From: Paulinella micropora | Taxonomy: Eukaryota > Cercozoa > Imbricatea > Euglyphida | NCBI GenBank assembly: GCA_009731375.1 | Contig: BJOX01000002.1 | Location: forward strand, 1,013,715-1,043,802 | DNA: 30,088 bases | Direction: 5' to 3' | Shown here: positions 1-10,299 of the stretch, in pieces | Layout: each line of letters begins with the position of its first letter | How positions within the stretch are numbered: position 1 is the first letter of the stretch | Position numbers and translations under genes: made by a program | Notes under the pieces: model-generated | Databases searched by the model: none | Told to the model about the DNA's origin: nothing | Seen by the model: the letters and a program-made list of their open reading frames with translations, nothing else

Positions 1-65
1 CTCTCTCTCTCTTCTCTCTCTCTCGTCTCTCTCTCTCTTCTCTCTCTCTCTTCTCTCTCTCTCTT

Positions 66-98
<33 letters not shown>

Positions 99-185
99 TC
101 TCTCTCTCTTCTCTCTCTCTCTTCTTTCTCTCTTCTTTCTCTCTTCTCTCTCTCTCACTCTCTCTCTCTCTTTCTCTTCTCTCTA

Positions 186-229
<44 letters not shown>

Positions 230-301
230 TCTCTCTCCCTCTCTCTTCTCTCTCTCTCTTTCTCTCTCTATCTATCTATCTATCTATCACACACGCATGC
301 A

Positions 302-342
<41 letters not shown>

Positions 343-387
343 TCTGTCTCTCTCTCTCTCTCTCTTTTACTCACTCGCTCAACTCTC

Positions 388-426
<39 letters not shown>
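1..426. repeat. (CT)n pyrimidine microsatellite
   Basis: Imperfect CT dinucleotide tract interrupted by TTCT, short (TATC)n near 270-287 and a CACACACGCATGCA patch near 287-301. Any open frame here is low-complexity Ser-Leu or Arg-Glu and is not a gene. It runs into a gap of Ns. Confidence 0.95.
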
Positions 427-1228
427 NNNNNNNNNNNNNNNNNNNNNNNNNNNNNNNNNNNNNNNNNNNNNNNNNNNNNNNNNNNNNNNNNNNNNNNNNN
501 NNNNNNNNNNNNNNNNNNNNNNNNNNNNNNNNNNNNNNNNNNNNNNNNNNNNNNNNNNNNNNNNNNNNNNNNNNNNNNNNNNNNNNNNNNNNNNNNNNNN
601 NNNNNNNNNNNNNNNNNNNNNNNNNNNNNNNNNNNNNNNNNNNNNNNNNNNNNNNNNNNNNNNNNNNNNNNNNNNNNNNNNNNNNNNNNNNNNNNNNNNN
701 NNNNNNNNNNNNNNNNNNNNNNNNNNNNNNNNNNNNNNNNNNNNNNNNNNNNNNNNNNNNNNNNNNNNNNNNNNNNNNNNNNNNNNNNNNNNNNNNNNNN
801 NNNNNNNNNNNNNNNNNNNNNNNNNNNNNNNNNNNNNNNNNNNNNNNNNNNNNNNNNNNNNNNNNNNNNNNNNNNNNNNNNNNNNNNNNNNNNNNNNNNN
901 NNNNNNNNNNNNNNNNNNNNNNNNNNNNNNNNNNNNNNNNNNNNNNNNNNNNNNNNNNNNNNNNNNNNNNNNNNNNNNNNNNNNNNNNNNNNNNNNNNNN
1001 NNNNNNNNNNNNNNNNNNNNNNNNNNNNNNNNNNNNNNNNNNNNNNNNNNNNNNNNNNNNNNNNNNNNNNNNNNNNNNNNNNNNNNNNNNNNNNNNNNNN
1101 NNNNNNNNNNNNNNNNNNNNNNNNNNNNNNNNNNNNNNNNNNNNNNNNNNNNNNNNNNNNNNNNNNNNNNNNNNNNNNNNNNNNNNNNNNNNNNNNNNNN
1201 NNNNNNNNNNNNNNNNNNNNNNNNNNNN
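427..1228. other. Assembly gap (802 N)
   Basis: Run of Ns inside a CT-rich microsatellite. The true length is unknown. Confidence 0.99.
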
Positions 1229-1244
1229 CCCCCCCCCCCCCCCC

Positions 1245-1283
<39 letters not shown>

Positions 1284-1397
1284 ACCACACCCACACTCAC
1301 AGGAAGACAAAGGGAGAAGGGGTGGGATGGGGAGGAGGGGGGGGGGGGCGGTGGAGATAGAGAGCGAGAGAGAGAGTGAGCGAGAGAGAGAGAGAGA

Positions 1398-1435
<38 letters not shown>

Positions 1436-1446
1436 GTTGTTGTTTC
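1229..1446. repeat. Mixed microsatellites: C-run, (CT)n, (CA)n, (GA)n, (TTG)n
   Basis: Directly after the gap come 15 C, then (TC)n, (AC)n to about 1285, a purine-rich stretch with G-runs at 1330-1350, (GA)n to 1396 and (TGT)n at 1397-1440. Five simple-repeat types follow one another with almost no unique sequence between them. Confidence 0.9.
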
Positions 1447-1542
1447 TTCCTCTTGTGTTAGCTCGATTGATCGCTCGTTGGTCCATGGTACAAAAGTGGG
1501 TGGTTTTACGTGGCGTTGGGTCCACCCGTAGGAAGGTCCTTG

Positions 1543-1543
1543 A

Positions 1544-1633
<90 letters not shown>
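1543..1633. repeat. (GATA)n microsatellite
   Basis: Nearly uninterrupted GATA repeats that touch the end of the family A repeat at 1634-2191. A second GATA array touches the other end of that repeat. Confidence 0.95.
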
Positions 1634-2191
1634 GAGATATCGACTAATGTCAGAAAAAAGGAGCTTCTGATTTCGTCAACCAAGGAAGTCTGTGGGTAAA
1701 GTATTAACCCGATGCCCAGCTAAGCCGTGATGTTTGCACGGAAGGGACTGATACAGGCGATACCAAATTTCCCTAGTACCAGGCGGGGCCAGGGCTCGTT
1801 CCATAAGCGCCCCTTGCAGAACGAGCTCCCACCTCCATTACAGAGGACCCAGTAAGCAGATGGAGTTTCGAGACTGTTCGACAGTCTAGTATAAACCGAC
1901 AGAGCNNNNNNNNNNCACGGAAGGGACTGATACAGGCGATACCAAAGCTCCCTAGTACCAGGCGGGGCCAGGGCTCGTTCCATAAGCGCCCCTTGCAGAA
2001 CGAGCTCCCACCTCCATTACAGAGGACCCAGTAAGCAGATGGAGTTTCGAGACTGTTCGACACTCTAGTATAAACCGACAGAGCACTGTGGGTTTTATTC
2101 CGGGCTCAACAAGCGAGAAAGGGCACCCTGAGGGAACAGGATTGTGCTTCCCGTCGCTATTTCGGCATGTGACTTATAGGCGTATGGCTAT
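1634..2191 (-). repeat. Dispersed repeat family A, copy 1 (with gap-associated duplication)
   Basis: Matches, in reverse complement, the sequences at 21254-21430, 21592-21966 and 25943-26177. Landmarks are GCTTGTTGAGCCCGGAATAA, TGGTACTAGGGAGCTTTGG and CACGGCTTAGCTGGGCATCG. Segment 1737-1905 is repeated almost identically at 1916-2084 across a 10-N gap, so the true unit is probably about 380 bp. Short open frames across it look like chance. GATA arrays flank both ends. No transposase or convincing Pol III promoter was seen, so the class is unknown; it could be a SINE- or MITE-like dispersed repeat. Confidence 0.85.
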
Positions 2192-2192
<1 letters not shown>

Positions 2193-2254
<62 letters not shown>

Positions 2255-2295
2255 GTATGTAGGTAGGTAGGTAGGTAGGTAGGTAGGTAGATAGG

Positions 2296-2345
<50 letters not shown>
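2193..2345. repeat. (GATA)n/(GTAG)n microsatellite
   Basis: GATA repeats with a (GTAG)n core near 2254-2290, lying between family A copy 1 and the fold-back element at 2346. Confidence 0.95.
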
Positions 2346-2346
<1 letters not shown>

Positions 2347-2539
2347 GGTTTTCTAAATATTCCGGCCACCCTACTTTTTGGCCACTTTGACTGTAAACCC
2401 TCGTTTTTCACCGCAAACTAGAGCCTTTATGATTTGTGAAAAAATGAAAAATCATGAAGGACTCTAGTTTGCGGTGAAAAGGAGGGTGTACAGTCAAAGT
2501 GGCCAAAAAGTAGGGTGGGCGGAATATTTAGAAAAACCT
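2346..2539. mobile_element. Fold-back MITE with long terminal inverted repeats
   Basis: Arms of about 90 bp are near-perfect reverse complements. The left arm starts AGGTTTTCTAAATATTCCGG and the right arm ends AATATTTAGAAAAACCT. The inner arms share CACCGCAAACTAGAG and its complement, and the spacer is only a few tens of bases. Both ends are flanked by TA (2344-2345 and 2540-2541), as expected of a Tc1/mariner-type target duplication. The element is non-coding. Confidence 0.8.
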
Positions 2540-2549
2540 TACATAATAA

Positions 2550-2750
2550 GGTCCGTTCTACGCCACCCTGATGTCCGGGTTCTGGGCGTGAAAGTGGCAC
2601 CACAGGCCAGGCATTTCAGGAAGCAAACCCAGAAAGTGGCCCCAGAAGGTTCTGGGCGTGAAAGTGGCACCACAGGCCAGGCTTTTCAGGAAGCAAACCC
2701 CCAGAAAGTGGCCCCAGAAACCCGGAATTCTGGGTGGTGTAGAACGGACC
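2550..2750. mobile_element. PIF/Harbinger-like MITE (Tourist type), copy 1
   Basis: Terminal inverted repeats of about 40 bp: the left end starts GGTCCGTTCTACGCCACCCT and the right end finishes GGGTGGTGTAGAACGGACC. TAA flanks both ends (2547-2549, 2751-2753). A 3-bp TWA duplication with GG-starting inverted repeats is the known pattern of PIF/Harbinger elements. The interior holds two tandem units of about 68 bp starting TTCTGGGCGTGAAAGTGGCA. A shorter relative is at 23362-23448. Confidence 0.8.
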
Positions 2751-2896
2751 TAAATTAATGAATGAGTGATTTGGCCAAATTCTCCAGAAATATAGTGGCA
2801 TTAGTGAGAGAAAGAGGAAAAAAAGCAGTGGTGAGGCAAGGAGAAGGACATAAAGGCAGTAGTGGGGCCAAAAAAGGAAGAGAAATGTTCGCAGCG

Positions 2897-2900
2897 AGTG

Positions 2901-2936
<36 letters not shown>

Positions 2937-2937
2937 G

Positions 2938-2970
<33 letters not shown>

Positions 2971-2995
2971 CCGTATACATGTATATTGTATATGT
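2897..2995. repeat. (ATACAT)n microsatellite
   Basis: Hexamer ATACAT repeats with occasional C-to-G changes. Just upstream (about 2825-2875) is a degenerate stretch with the GGCAGTAGTG motif that recurs near 20.2-20.9 kb and 23.2-23.6 kb. Confidence 0.9.
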
Positions 2996-5531
2996 AATCA
3001 TAGATGACGAGCAGCCAGAGACACCGACCGTCTAACGCCTGGTAGCCAACTTCTTTGTTGCGTTGCGAAACCCCCCACCGTCAACTTCGGCTAACGGCTC
3101 GTCCGTTACTTTTACGGTTGACCGGGATGACCGGGTCTAGACGCGGTCGCCAAGGAAACGGCCAGAGGGCTAAGTTATGAAACAGGTGCAATTGGCACAA
3201 AGACACACTATGAGGAATGGCTTTCAAATAAGCTGCATTCACAAGCCACAGCAATAAGGAATAGCTGAGAATGAAGTCCTTCAAGTCGTCGCATATTGGA
3301 CGTAAGTAAGACACGGGTAGGGACGTTCTCATGGCAGAACAATCGACACACGAACGTACTTCAAGAAAACAATAAGTAAGACTGCAGGCGAAGGCAGCAA
3401 ATTTTTTGCTGCATTTGAGGTTATTTCCGGGAAACTTAACGTGTTTGGCAGCTAGTCTCATAGATTACCTCTATATTCAAGTTTCCGCTATGTTTTTATT
3501 ACTAAGCAAGCTGCATTCAGATATGTATTGCGTGGAAAAGAAGACGGTGCATATTTAGAACAATATATAAAAAAATCAGAACAATATATATAAAAAAATC
3601 AGACGACATTCGGGCGCTTGTATGAAGATTTCGGGTCAGAGACGACGTGTGATAGATTTAGTTAGAGAGGTGTTTCAAGTTGGATCGCAGGGCATGTGTA
3701 CCTGAAGCAGCGAGGGGTGGCACGGGCCTACGCCGACCCCGCACTGCAACAAGACACTTGGTCTTACCCTTACGAGCTCAAGGAAAAAGAGAATTTAATC
3801 ATGAACACAACTGGTTCAAGGCTAACCTCCACTTCTATAACGGAAAGGGAAGTCACAATTGAACCCAAACAACAAGCCAAAGGGAAAACCCCGCAAGAAA
3901 CGGAGTGTCCCTGTGACCGGGTCAACTGACACGATTCTTCTGTCCGTAAGGCTCCCGGCCTAACTATACCGGGCGAACTATTAATGTACTATAATACAAT
4001 ACAATTTATTTCAAACTTTTTTCCACTTTCCCAGTATTTTCACGCCGTGGGTGCACTGAAAATGTTTCCGATGATTTTCAAGTTACAAATGCATTTTCCT
4101 TTTTTCCCCATATCAGCTTGTAATTTTCTCACTCTGACAATACTACTCATCCTTCCACTTCAACCGTAGTCCCTTGCATCTGTTACTACGCAATACAACA
4201 CAACCTAAACACATTCTACACAACAAACTTCTATCTCAGAACCTTTGTCGTGAGCACAGCTCACAAGCCCTGGAGCATACACATGCCCTACCTTAACCCA
4301 ACCCTTGCCCTTTCACTTGAACTAACACTAGTATTAATACTTACGTAATTTTATGCAAAGGGGTGAGCACGGTCGCTCGTGGTCTGGTAAACCCCTGTTA
4401 CTAAGTTAAATACCTATTTCCTGAAAGTAACCTGCACAAATGCAAAAACATATCAACAAACAACAACCCATAAATGCAATTCAACTTCCCTTATAATACT
4501 AAGTTTTGCCATAAATTCCCAGTCACTGGAAAAACTGTGAAATTCCACGGAATGGCAATTTTCCTTATCCTACAAACGGTTACTACATTTCAACTGTTCC
4601 AAAAGGTTCGGGTCAACGCTATTAACGTGGGAGGTTATTAATAATGAATAAGGATGCCACAGCTTTGTGGATCTTACAGATAATCCTAACAACCGTGGCC
4701 TCACCTGGCCACTCCGGTAAACGGTTAAGTGAGCAGTGTAAAAGATGATATAGTATATAGAATTTAATGGCCCTATAGCTTTACGTATAGGGTCCAAGCT
4801 TCCAAGCTCCCCCCATATCCTTTATCCTAATATAACATTAAAAACCGGACTTGAAGTATTCTTCAAAACCGGAAATGTAATAAGAATTCATCTTATAATA
4901 CATTCAATAACAAGGAATCACTTTCACGAGTGAATTCCCGTAAAAACTAATAGCGAAATAACGATGTAGTATACCGGCGTCGGTGTTACCGTAAGGTTAT
5001 ATGATCATAGCACTGTGACCCTTCAAGTTTCCCCTCCTTTGAGAGCGCTCGGTCTCAATTCATGGAGTAATACCAACGGAGACTACACTGATCTACGTAT
5101 AATTTCTGTCAGTACCGGCATATGGGGGAATCCCAGCCGATTGTCCATCCAAAGAGCTATCCATGCTCGACACTCGATCATATCTACCAAGTTGAAGAGC
5201 CATTCAACAGATTAAAAGCTTGTGCTTCATGTGGGCTCAGTAAGTTCTTAGACTTGATGTTGCCCGAAGATCGTGAACTAACACTCGGAACTTGAGTCCC
5301 CGTCTCCTAATCCTACGCGCGCGATTTTTTCCCGAAGTCATAATCTCATAGTCTGATCGACTACCAACCAGACCCTGTCTAATCCGTCAAATGTGAATGG
5401 TGCCTTGGCCCCCAGATCCGAATTCACCGAACCCCAAAATCCAAATCTTAAAACGACGATGGCCTTTTCGCCGAGTTCTCCTCCCGTACCGTGTCCGTAA
5501 AGCTTTATAGTTGAGTAGGACCCCCAGTACT
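2996..5531. other. No recognised gene; unique AT-rich sequence
   Basis: Only short open frames occur (for example 3081-3461 on minus, 3696-3929 and 5015-5215 on plus) and none shows a motif I recognise. The frame at 3696-3929 (starting GMYLKQRGVARAYADP) is the most protein-like and may be a remnant. A tandem pair built on ATATATAAAAAAATCAGA lies at about 3555-3602. No RNA gene or terminal repeat was identified. Confidence 0.6.
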
Positions 5532-6337
5532 TCATATCCCACACATATGGTCAATATGTGCCCAACTTCTACCCTCCGACCCGAATTCCTTTCCTCTATC
5601 CATCTCCGCATCCCCGGTGCTTCCTTTCACTTCAGGCTCGGGTGTTTCTTCCCCCCGCACCGTTTCAGTTGCGTGTGCACCCCCGATTAGCCTTAAGTCC
5701 ACTCCGCTCTGCTTGAGCACGTCCCATACCTTCTGCGGGATCTGGCAGTCATGTAGCTCGAAGGGGCAATCTAACACTCCCCTCGGCCACGCCGATATTG
5801 TCCATGCCTCGTGATCCTTGTCACACTTCCGTGTAGCTGGATCTATCTTGGCATCCCAAACCTCCTTGTTTGCAGCATCCCACCATACCGGGACATACTC
5901 GCGGTACATCCGGTTCTCAACCGTATATATCCTCATCCCAAGACCAGTAACATAGGCGGAAGGTTCCTAAGCGCACTACTAGACGATCGAGTCTTCCTCG
6001 AGTCCTTGGCCAGCCCCACCACCTTCATCACAAAGAGAACATCCCTGTCCCCCTTTGCCACGAATCTGGTCGAGGGTCTGACCAGATAGAACTGATCCAA
6101 AACCCACGTCATCCCCAGTACCTTATTCCCATCCTTCCACAACTTGTGCTTGGCTTCCGCCTGCGAGGGTCCTACCGGCCCCTCCGGCTCCGCCTGCATG
6201 TCCGCCTTCCTACGCTTACCCTGCGTACTCCCCGGCCTAGAATAGATCAGATCGTTTTCTGCCGCCCTCTTGGCCGCCTTCGTGGGTGGCCTGCGACTTG
6301 TTTCTGACCCCTTCTCTCCTGCTCCGGGCTCCGGCAA
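5532..6337 (-). pseudogene. Unrecognised protein remnant, two frames
   Basis: Two consecutive minus-strand frames meet near 5936. The upstream frame (6337 down to 5933) begins Lys/Arg-rich (PPTKAAKRAAEN, QGKRRKAD) and continues with MTWVLDQFYLVRPSTRF. The second (5936 down to 5532) has YREYVPVWWDAANKEVWDAK and AWPRGVLDCPFELHDC. The amino-acid make-up of both looks genuinely coding, and they join only with a frameshift or an unseen intron. The apparent start at 6337 is a TTG codon, and the frame stays open into methyltransferase copy 1, so the true 5' end is lost or lies elsewhere. I do not recognise the family. Opposing, abutting remnants suggest an insertion or rearrangement junction near 6340. 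Confidence 0.5.
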
Positions 6338-6344
6338 CTCGGAG

Positions 6345-7222
6345 AAGAGGGTTGTTGTCTTTCACTGCCATCCTTCCCAGTACAACATGCTGGTGGAGGC
6401 CCTTGGAGCCACTGGGTACCAAACAATTGAAACGGTTTATTAGTACAAAAAGAATCGCAACTACGTGGGAGATGTCCAGAATTGTATCAAGGCGGTCGAG
6501 ATGATGTTGGTGGCCTTCAATCCGATGCATGCCTCTTTCGTCCTCAATGTCGACCAGAACCCCGTCAACCGTCACAACCTGTTCGTCGTCGAGGTACCAG
6601 TCAAGAAACAGCGCCATTTTTCTGACGGACAACGTGTGAACGTCTTCGAGAAGCCTACGGAGCTGTCAAAGCAGATTTTGTCCACCATTCTTCCACCACT
6701 AAGCAATGTTCTTGTGGTGTGCATGGGTTCGGGTTCCGAGGTGATCGGTGCTTTTGAGGCCGACATGCGAGTTACTGGGATCGACAGTGATGCAAAGCAG
6801 GTTGAGTTCGCGAAGTCTCGCGTGAAAGACTACCTGAACGAAGAAGAAGAAGGCAAAAAGAAAAAGGCTACAAGTGACGACGAAGTTGAGACAGACGATG
6901 AGGAGGAGGAGGAACAAGACCCAGGCAAAGTCGACAAAGTTCTTGCGAAAAAGGGTTCTACGGTGGAAGTGACAAGGGCGTGACCAAGGCGGTCTGTTTC
7001 CCGTGCAAGAAAGGCGTGGACCTAGAAGTCGACGTTGTTCACTGCGAACATGACAACCACTACCTGCACGCACCGTCGTTAGCGGCCAGTTCTTCGTCTA
7101 CCTCTGTTCCCCCGCCTCCGTATTCAGTCGTTTGCTTTGATTCCGTCCTCAACGGCTGTGCCAAAAACGACAGCCTCTCCATTCATGGTTACTTCTGCAA
7201 CGACTCGTGCTACACCAAGTAG
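6345..7222 (+). pseudogene. DNA amino-methyltransferase (beta class) remnant, copy 1, with Cys-rich tail
   Basis: Homologous to codons of copy 2 (15285-16492): both share SQYxxLVEAL, IKAVExxxVAF, NVFEKPTEL or NAFEKPTEL, and GSEVIGA. The EKP block followed by VLVVCMGSGSEVIGA and VTGIDSDAKQVEFAKSRV resembles the C-terminal half of N6-adenine/N4-cytosine methyltransferases, where the GSGS loop (motif I) binds S-adenosylmethionine. An acidic linker follows (about 6840-6925), then a Cys/His-rich tail (CFPCKKG, HCEHDNHY, GYFCNDSCYTK) that probably binds zinc. Breaks: in-frame TAG at 6441-6443 where copy 2 has TGG, and a frame change in the A-run near 6948-6955 before the tail. The N-terminal part, including the DPPY-like motif, is missing. 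The intron that copy 2 has before its tail is absent. Not functional as it stands. Confidence 0.75.
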
Positions 7223-7723
7223 CACAAGAATCAGGTTGCACTTCTTGCCCCCACTGAGCCGGCCACTGAGTAATTTTTCAGTGAATTTCACAGGAATCAA
7301 TCCCATTTATGCATCAAAGCAAGCATGGTTGGAAATACTTAAAGTGAGCTTTTTTACACTTTTTTTTTTGTAATGTTTAAACCTGCATCCAGCGTAGCTT
7401 CCGGCCCGTCATTGGTTAGTTCTGACCTCTGTGTAATTTAAGCACTAGTGGTTTGGGCTACCCACATGTGTGACTTTTAATTTATGCATAAAAGTGCAAT
7501 TTTGAGCGATTCCAAACCTTACATTGCTTGTTTTCAACTGCTCAAACATACTTTGCGTAACCCTTGTTCTTATACTAGTTGTGGTCACAGTTTTTCTAGG
7601 CTTTTTTTATTATATTAGCATTTTCGAATTCATATACTTTTACTAGTTTTACATGCAAAAACAGGCATTTTACTAGTTTTAGTGGTACAACTACGCGATC
7701 AAGTTACAGATAATTTTTTTTTA

Positions 7724-7799
7724 CCGTACGTTGGCAGGTCAAAGAAATTGGGATTCCGGAGCAGAAATCGGAATACTACTTGGCCCTGCCAACGTACGG
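7724..7799. repeat. Hairpin with 15-bp perfect arms; candidate element terminus
   Basis: CCGTACGTTGGCAGG at 7724-7738 is the exact reverse complement of 7785-7799. The loop contains GCAGAAATCGGAATA. A related block lies at 16803-16885, downstream of methyltransferase copy 2, with GTACATTGGCAGG and GCAGAAATCGGGATA in the same order. The shared block after both copies suggests the 3' end of a common element. Confidence 0.65.
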
Positions 7800-7804
7800 C
7801 TTCA

Positions 7805-7826
7805 TTTACCCCTCCGGAGGGGTAAA
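7805..7826. repeat. Perfect 22-bp palindrome
   Basis: The core TTACCCCTCCGGAGGGGTAA at 7806-7825 is a perfect palindrome, with one more matching base on each side. It lies 6 bp beyond the hairpin at 7724-7799. It could be a protein-binding site or part of an element end. Confidence 0.75.
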
Positions 7827-9316
7827 ATATCGTTTTTGTAATTAATAAAAACATGCCCATGTTAATCAACTCGTGCTGGAAAAAAAACCTGAGTACAAAC
7901 ATCGACTGGAAAGAAGAAATGAAGGGTCGAAAAGCATGACAGGATTGTTTGTGCAGGAACTCGTGAGTGCAGATTGAAGAAGGGTAGCTTGGAAACCGGT
8001 CAAGTTGTAAAAGCCAAGCGGTGAGGTGCCGCGCAAATGGAAAGCGAACCCTTCCCGTGGGACAAACTCAAAAATCCGAAGCATGAATTTCCAAGAAACA
8101 AAAACATGTCATATTTTTGAACTTTAATGACTACAAAAACTCGATTACCGGTTGGCAACAATGCACAAAGCTAAAGAATGCCCGAAAACCCTAAATCTGA
8201 ACCGAAGACCGGAACAACCACCATCAAAGCTGTCAATGTAAACTAAAAAACGACGTGCATTACGTTGTGTTCTGCTGGGAGGAAGAAGAAGCCCCCGACT
8301 GAATGTCCTCAGAGAACCGAAGCTGCCATGTGGATGCCCGGGCGCCACGTGCAGCTCTGCGCTCAGGTGGCCTTAAAGACTGCTGTACTGACTCGGAGGC
8401 GACAGTAGATGCTGATTCTGAAAACTGGGACACATCACTGTCAGAACTGTCTGAAGTGTCTCCAGCTTCGCTCTGCGCCATGCCGTCAGTGTCCTCGCCG
8501 TCAGCAGCAGGTGCCTCACCTCGGCGGCGTCTTCGGCGAGGGCGAGGCAATGCGGTTCTGGGATGGATGTGCCTTACCATCCGGCGGTCCATTCCCAGAA
8601 GACATGGAGCACGCTGTACTACTGGGACTAATCACGCCTGACTCCGCACGGGCCAAATCAATACTTTCGTCTGGATCGTCAACGAGTCCGTCTTCAATGG
8701 CGGCACGAACAGTCACCAGCCAGTCCAAAACAGTGAGTCGACGACACCGATCCACGTTTTGAGCAAACTTCGGCAACACGTCATTCATGACCTCGACCTT
8801 GAGATCGAAGGCAACAAGTCTTTGCTTCATGTCTTCCTTCGAATTCCAGTCAAGGGCTGCCCCGGCTGGGTACATTCTCGCACTGTCATGAACAATGTCC
8901 TCGATCAGATCAGACAGGAAGTTGTAAGCAATCGTGACTTCCTCACCTCGAGGGTGGATTTTTTGTCCTTCGGACTCAGAAGGAGGCGCAACATTGCCTC
9001 GACTGTGAGTTACCAGCAACAGGGTCTGCTCGACGTGCTTGACGTCGAATCGCATGGGGTCTGTGAGAGAGTGCCTGGCTACGGTGCTGAGGTTTGCTTC
9101 GCAACGCTCTTCAGAAAAGATCCGAGGGTCGTGACAAAAAGCCCTCCACCCCGGATGCTGGTGGCGCCTCCAGTAGTTGAGGGTCAGAAGGTGCAGGCAC
9201 AAAACGTGCGAGTACTCGTTAGCTCTGAAGTGGAGAAGGACATGGAGGGCGCGATGCAAGTAAGCAAAAATCTGATCAGGCATGTTCTCCCTGATCACGC
9301 AGCCGAGATCTTGGGC

Positions 9317-9360
9317 CTGAAACACAAAGAAGAAAAATATGGCATATTTTCAAACCTCAC
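9317..9360 (-). other. 44-nt intron built around the palindrome
   Basis: On the minus strand it starts GTGAGG and ends TTTGTGTTTCAG. The palindrome at 9333-9351 fills its centre. Exons on both sides read as convincing protein, although the phase is off by one, so an indel or alternative site is needed. Confidence 0.6.
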
Positions 9361-10142
9361 AAACATGGCTGGCTGACCACTGGCATGAACCACTCAAACA
9401 AAACCAGCAAACCTCCGAGGTTGGCCCTCTGCGCAGGGGTGAGCTCTTCATTGAACTGGAAATTGTCGAGCAGGTCAGCTTGAACGTGGGGATAAGCAAG
9501 ACGAACGTAGGCCATGACTCCCGAAATCGTCTTGAGCCTAGGTTTGATCCTGAACCTTTTGGAAGGAAAAAGCTCGTGCCAAAGGGGCCCAAAAACCTGG
9601 CCCTTAAACTCACGCCAAATCAAGACACAAAGGAACTTGTGAACATGTCAATGGCCCAAGAAGACACACATCCAGGACTTCAAGTGCGACAAACCCCGGC
9701 TTCGATCGTACAAAGCGTGTGACATCAATTAAAAAAATATGCCATATTTTTCGAATGCATGCACAGAATTACTACCTTGTAAATCCGCTTGTAAATGTTA
9801 GAATCTACCGTAAATCTCTGTTGTTAGAATCTACCGTAAATGCTATATTTCGAAATCTCTGTTGTTGGTTTAAAGCTCTCTCATGTTAGCTCGGGTCAAG
9901 GCAACGACCGCGTCATCAAACAAATCCTCTGGAAAAGCATCGACCTGGCCCACGCAAAGCACCATGCTGGGAGGGTTCTGGCGCTGAGATTTCAGAATTC
10001 CGAAGACAGTCCAGAGGCCGTTGTTGTAGGGGCCACTCCCAACGTTCGGCACTCCGACGTTCCGAAACTTCAAGCTGGTCGCGAAGTTGTCGAACCAAGT
10101 AGACTTCAGGTCATCGGCTCGTTTCTCCTCCACACTGACGAC

Positions 10143-10174
<32 letters not shown>

Positions 10175-10299
10175 AAAAAACCATGGGGGAAAAAAAACTC
10201 TGCAAACAGTTTGAGTGGTTCTTCCACTCTGTCTGGTCCCTCTGGACAGGGCACAATGGAAGAAACAAGTAACGAAGCTTCCAGAGTCAGAAAAAGAGC

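Larger units (their letters stand above)
7223..8259. other. Spacer between copy 1 and the minus-strand gene
   Basis: AT-rich with no supported gene. It holds a hairpin (7724-7799), a perfect 22-bp palindrome (7805-7826) and, near 8109, the leftmost copy of the palindrome family that fills the next 8 kb. Confidence 0.7.

Noticed and set aside
1720-2063. Short coding region beginning MERALAPPGTRELWYRLYQ
   Set aside because: It is part of family A. The frame is not kept to a common end between copies and crosses a gap.
3081-3461. 126-codon minus-strand frame
   Set aside because: No recognisable motif and no neighbouring exons. Length is compatible with chance.
8303-9376. Plus-strand frames of 112-205 codons opposite the minus gene
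   Set aside because: They are antisense shadows. The minus-strand reading has the more protein-like composition and the splice sites.
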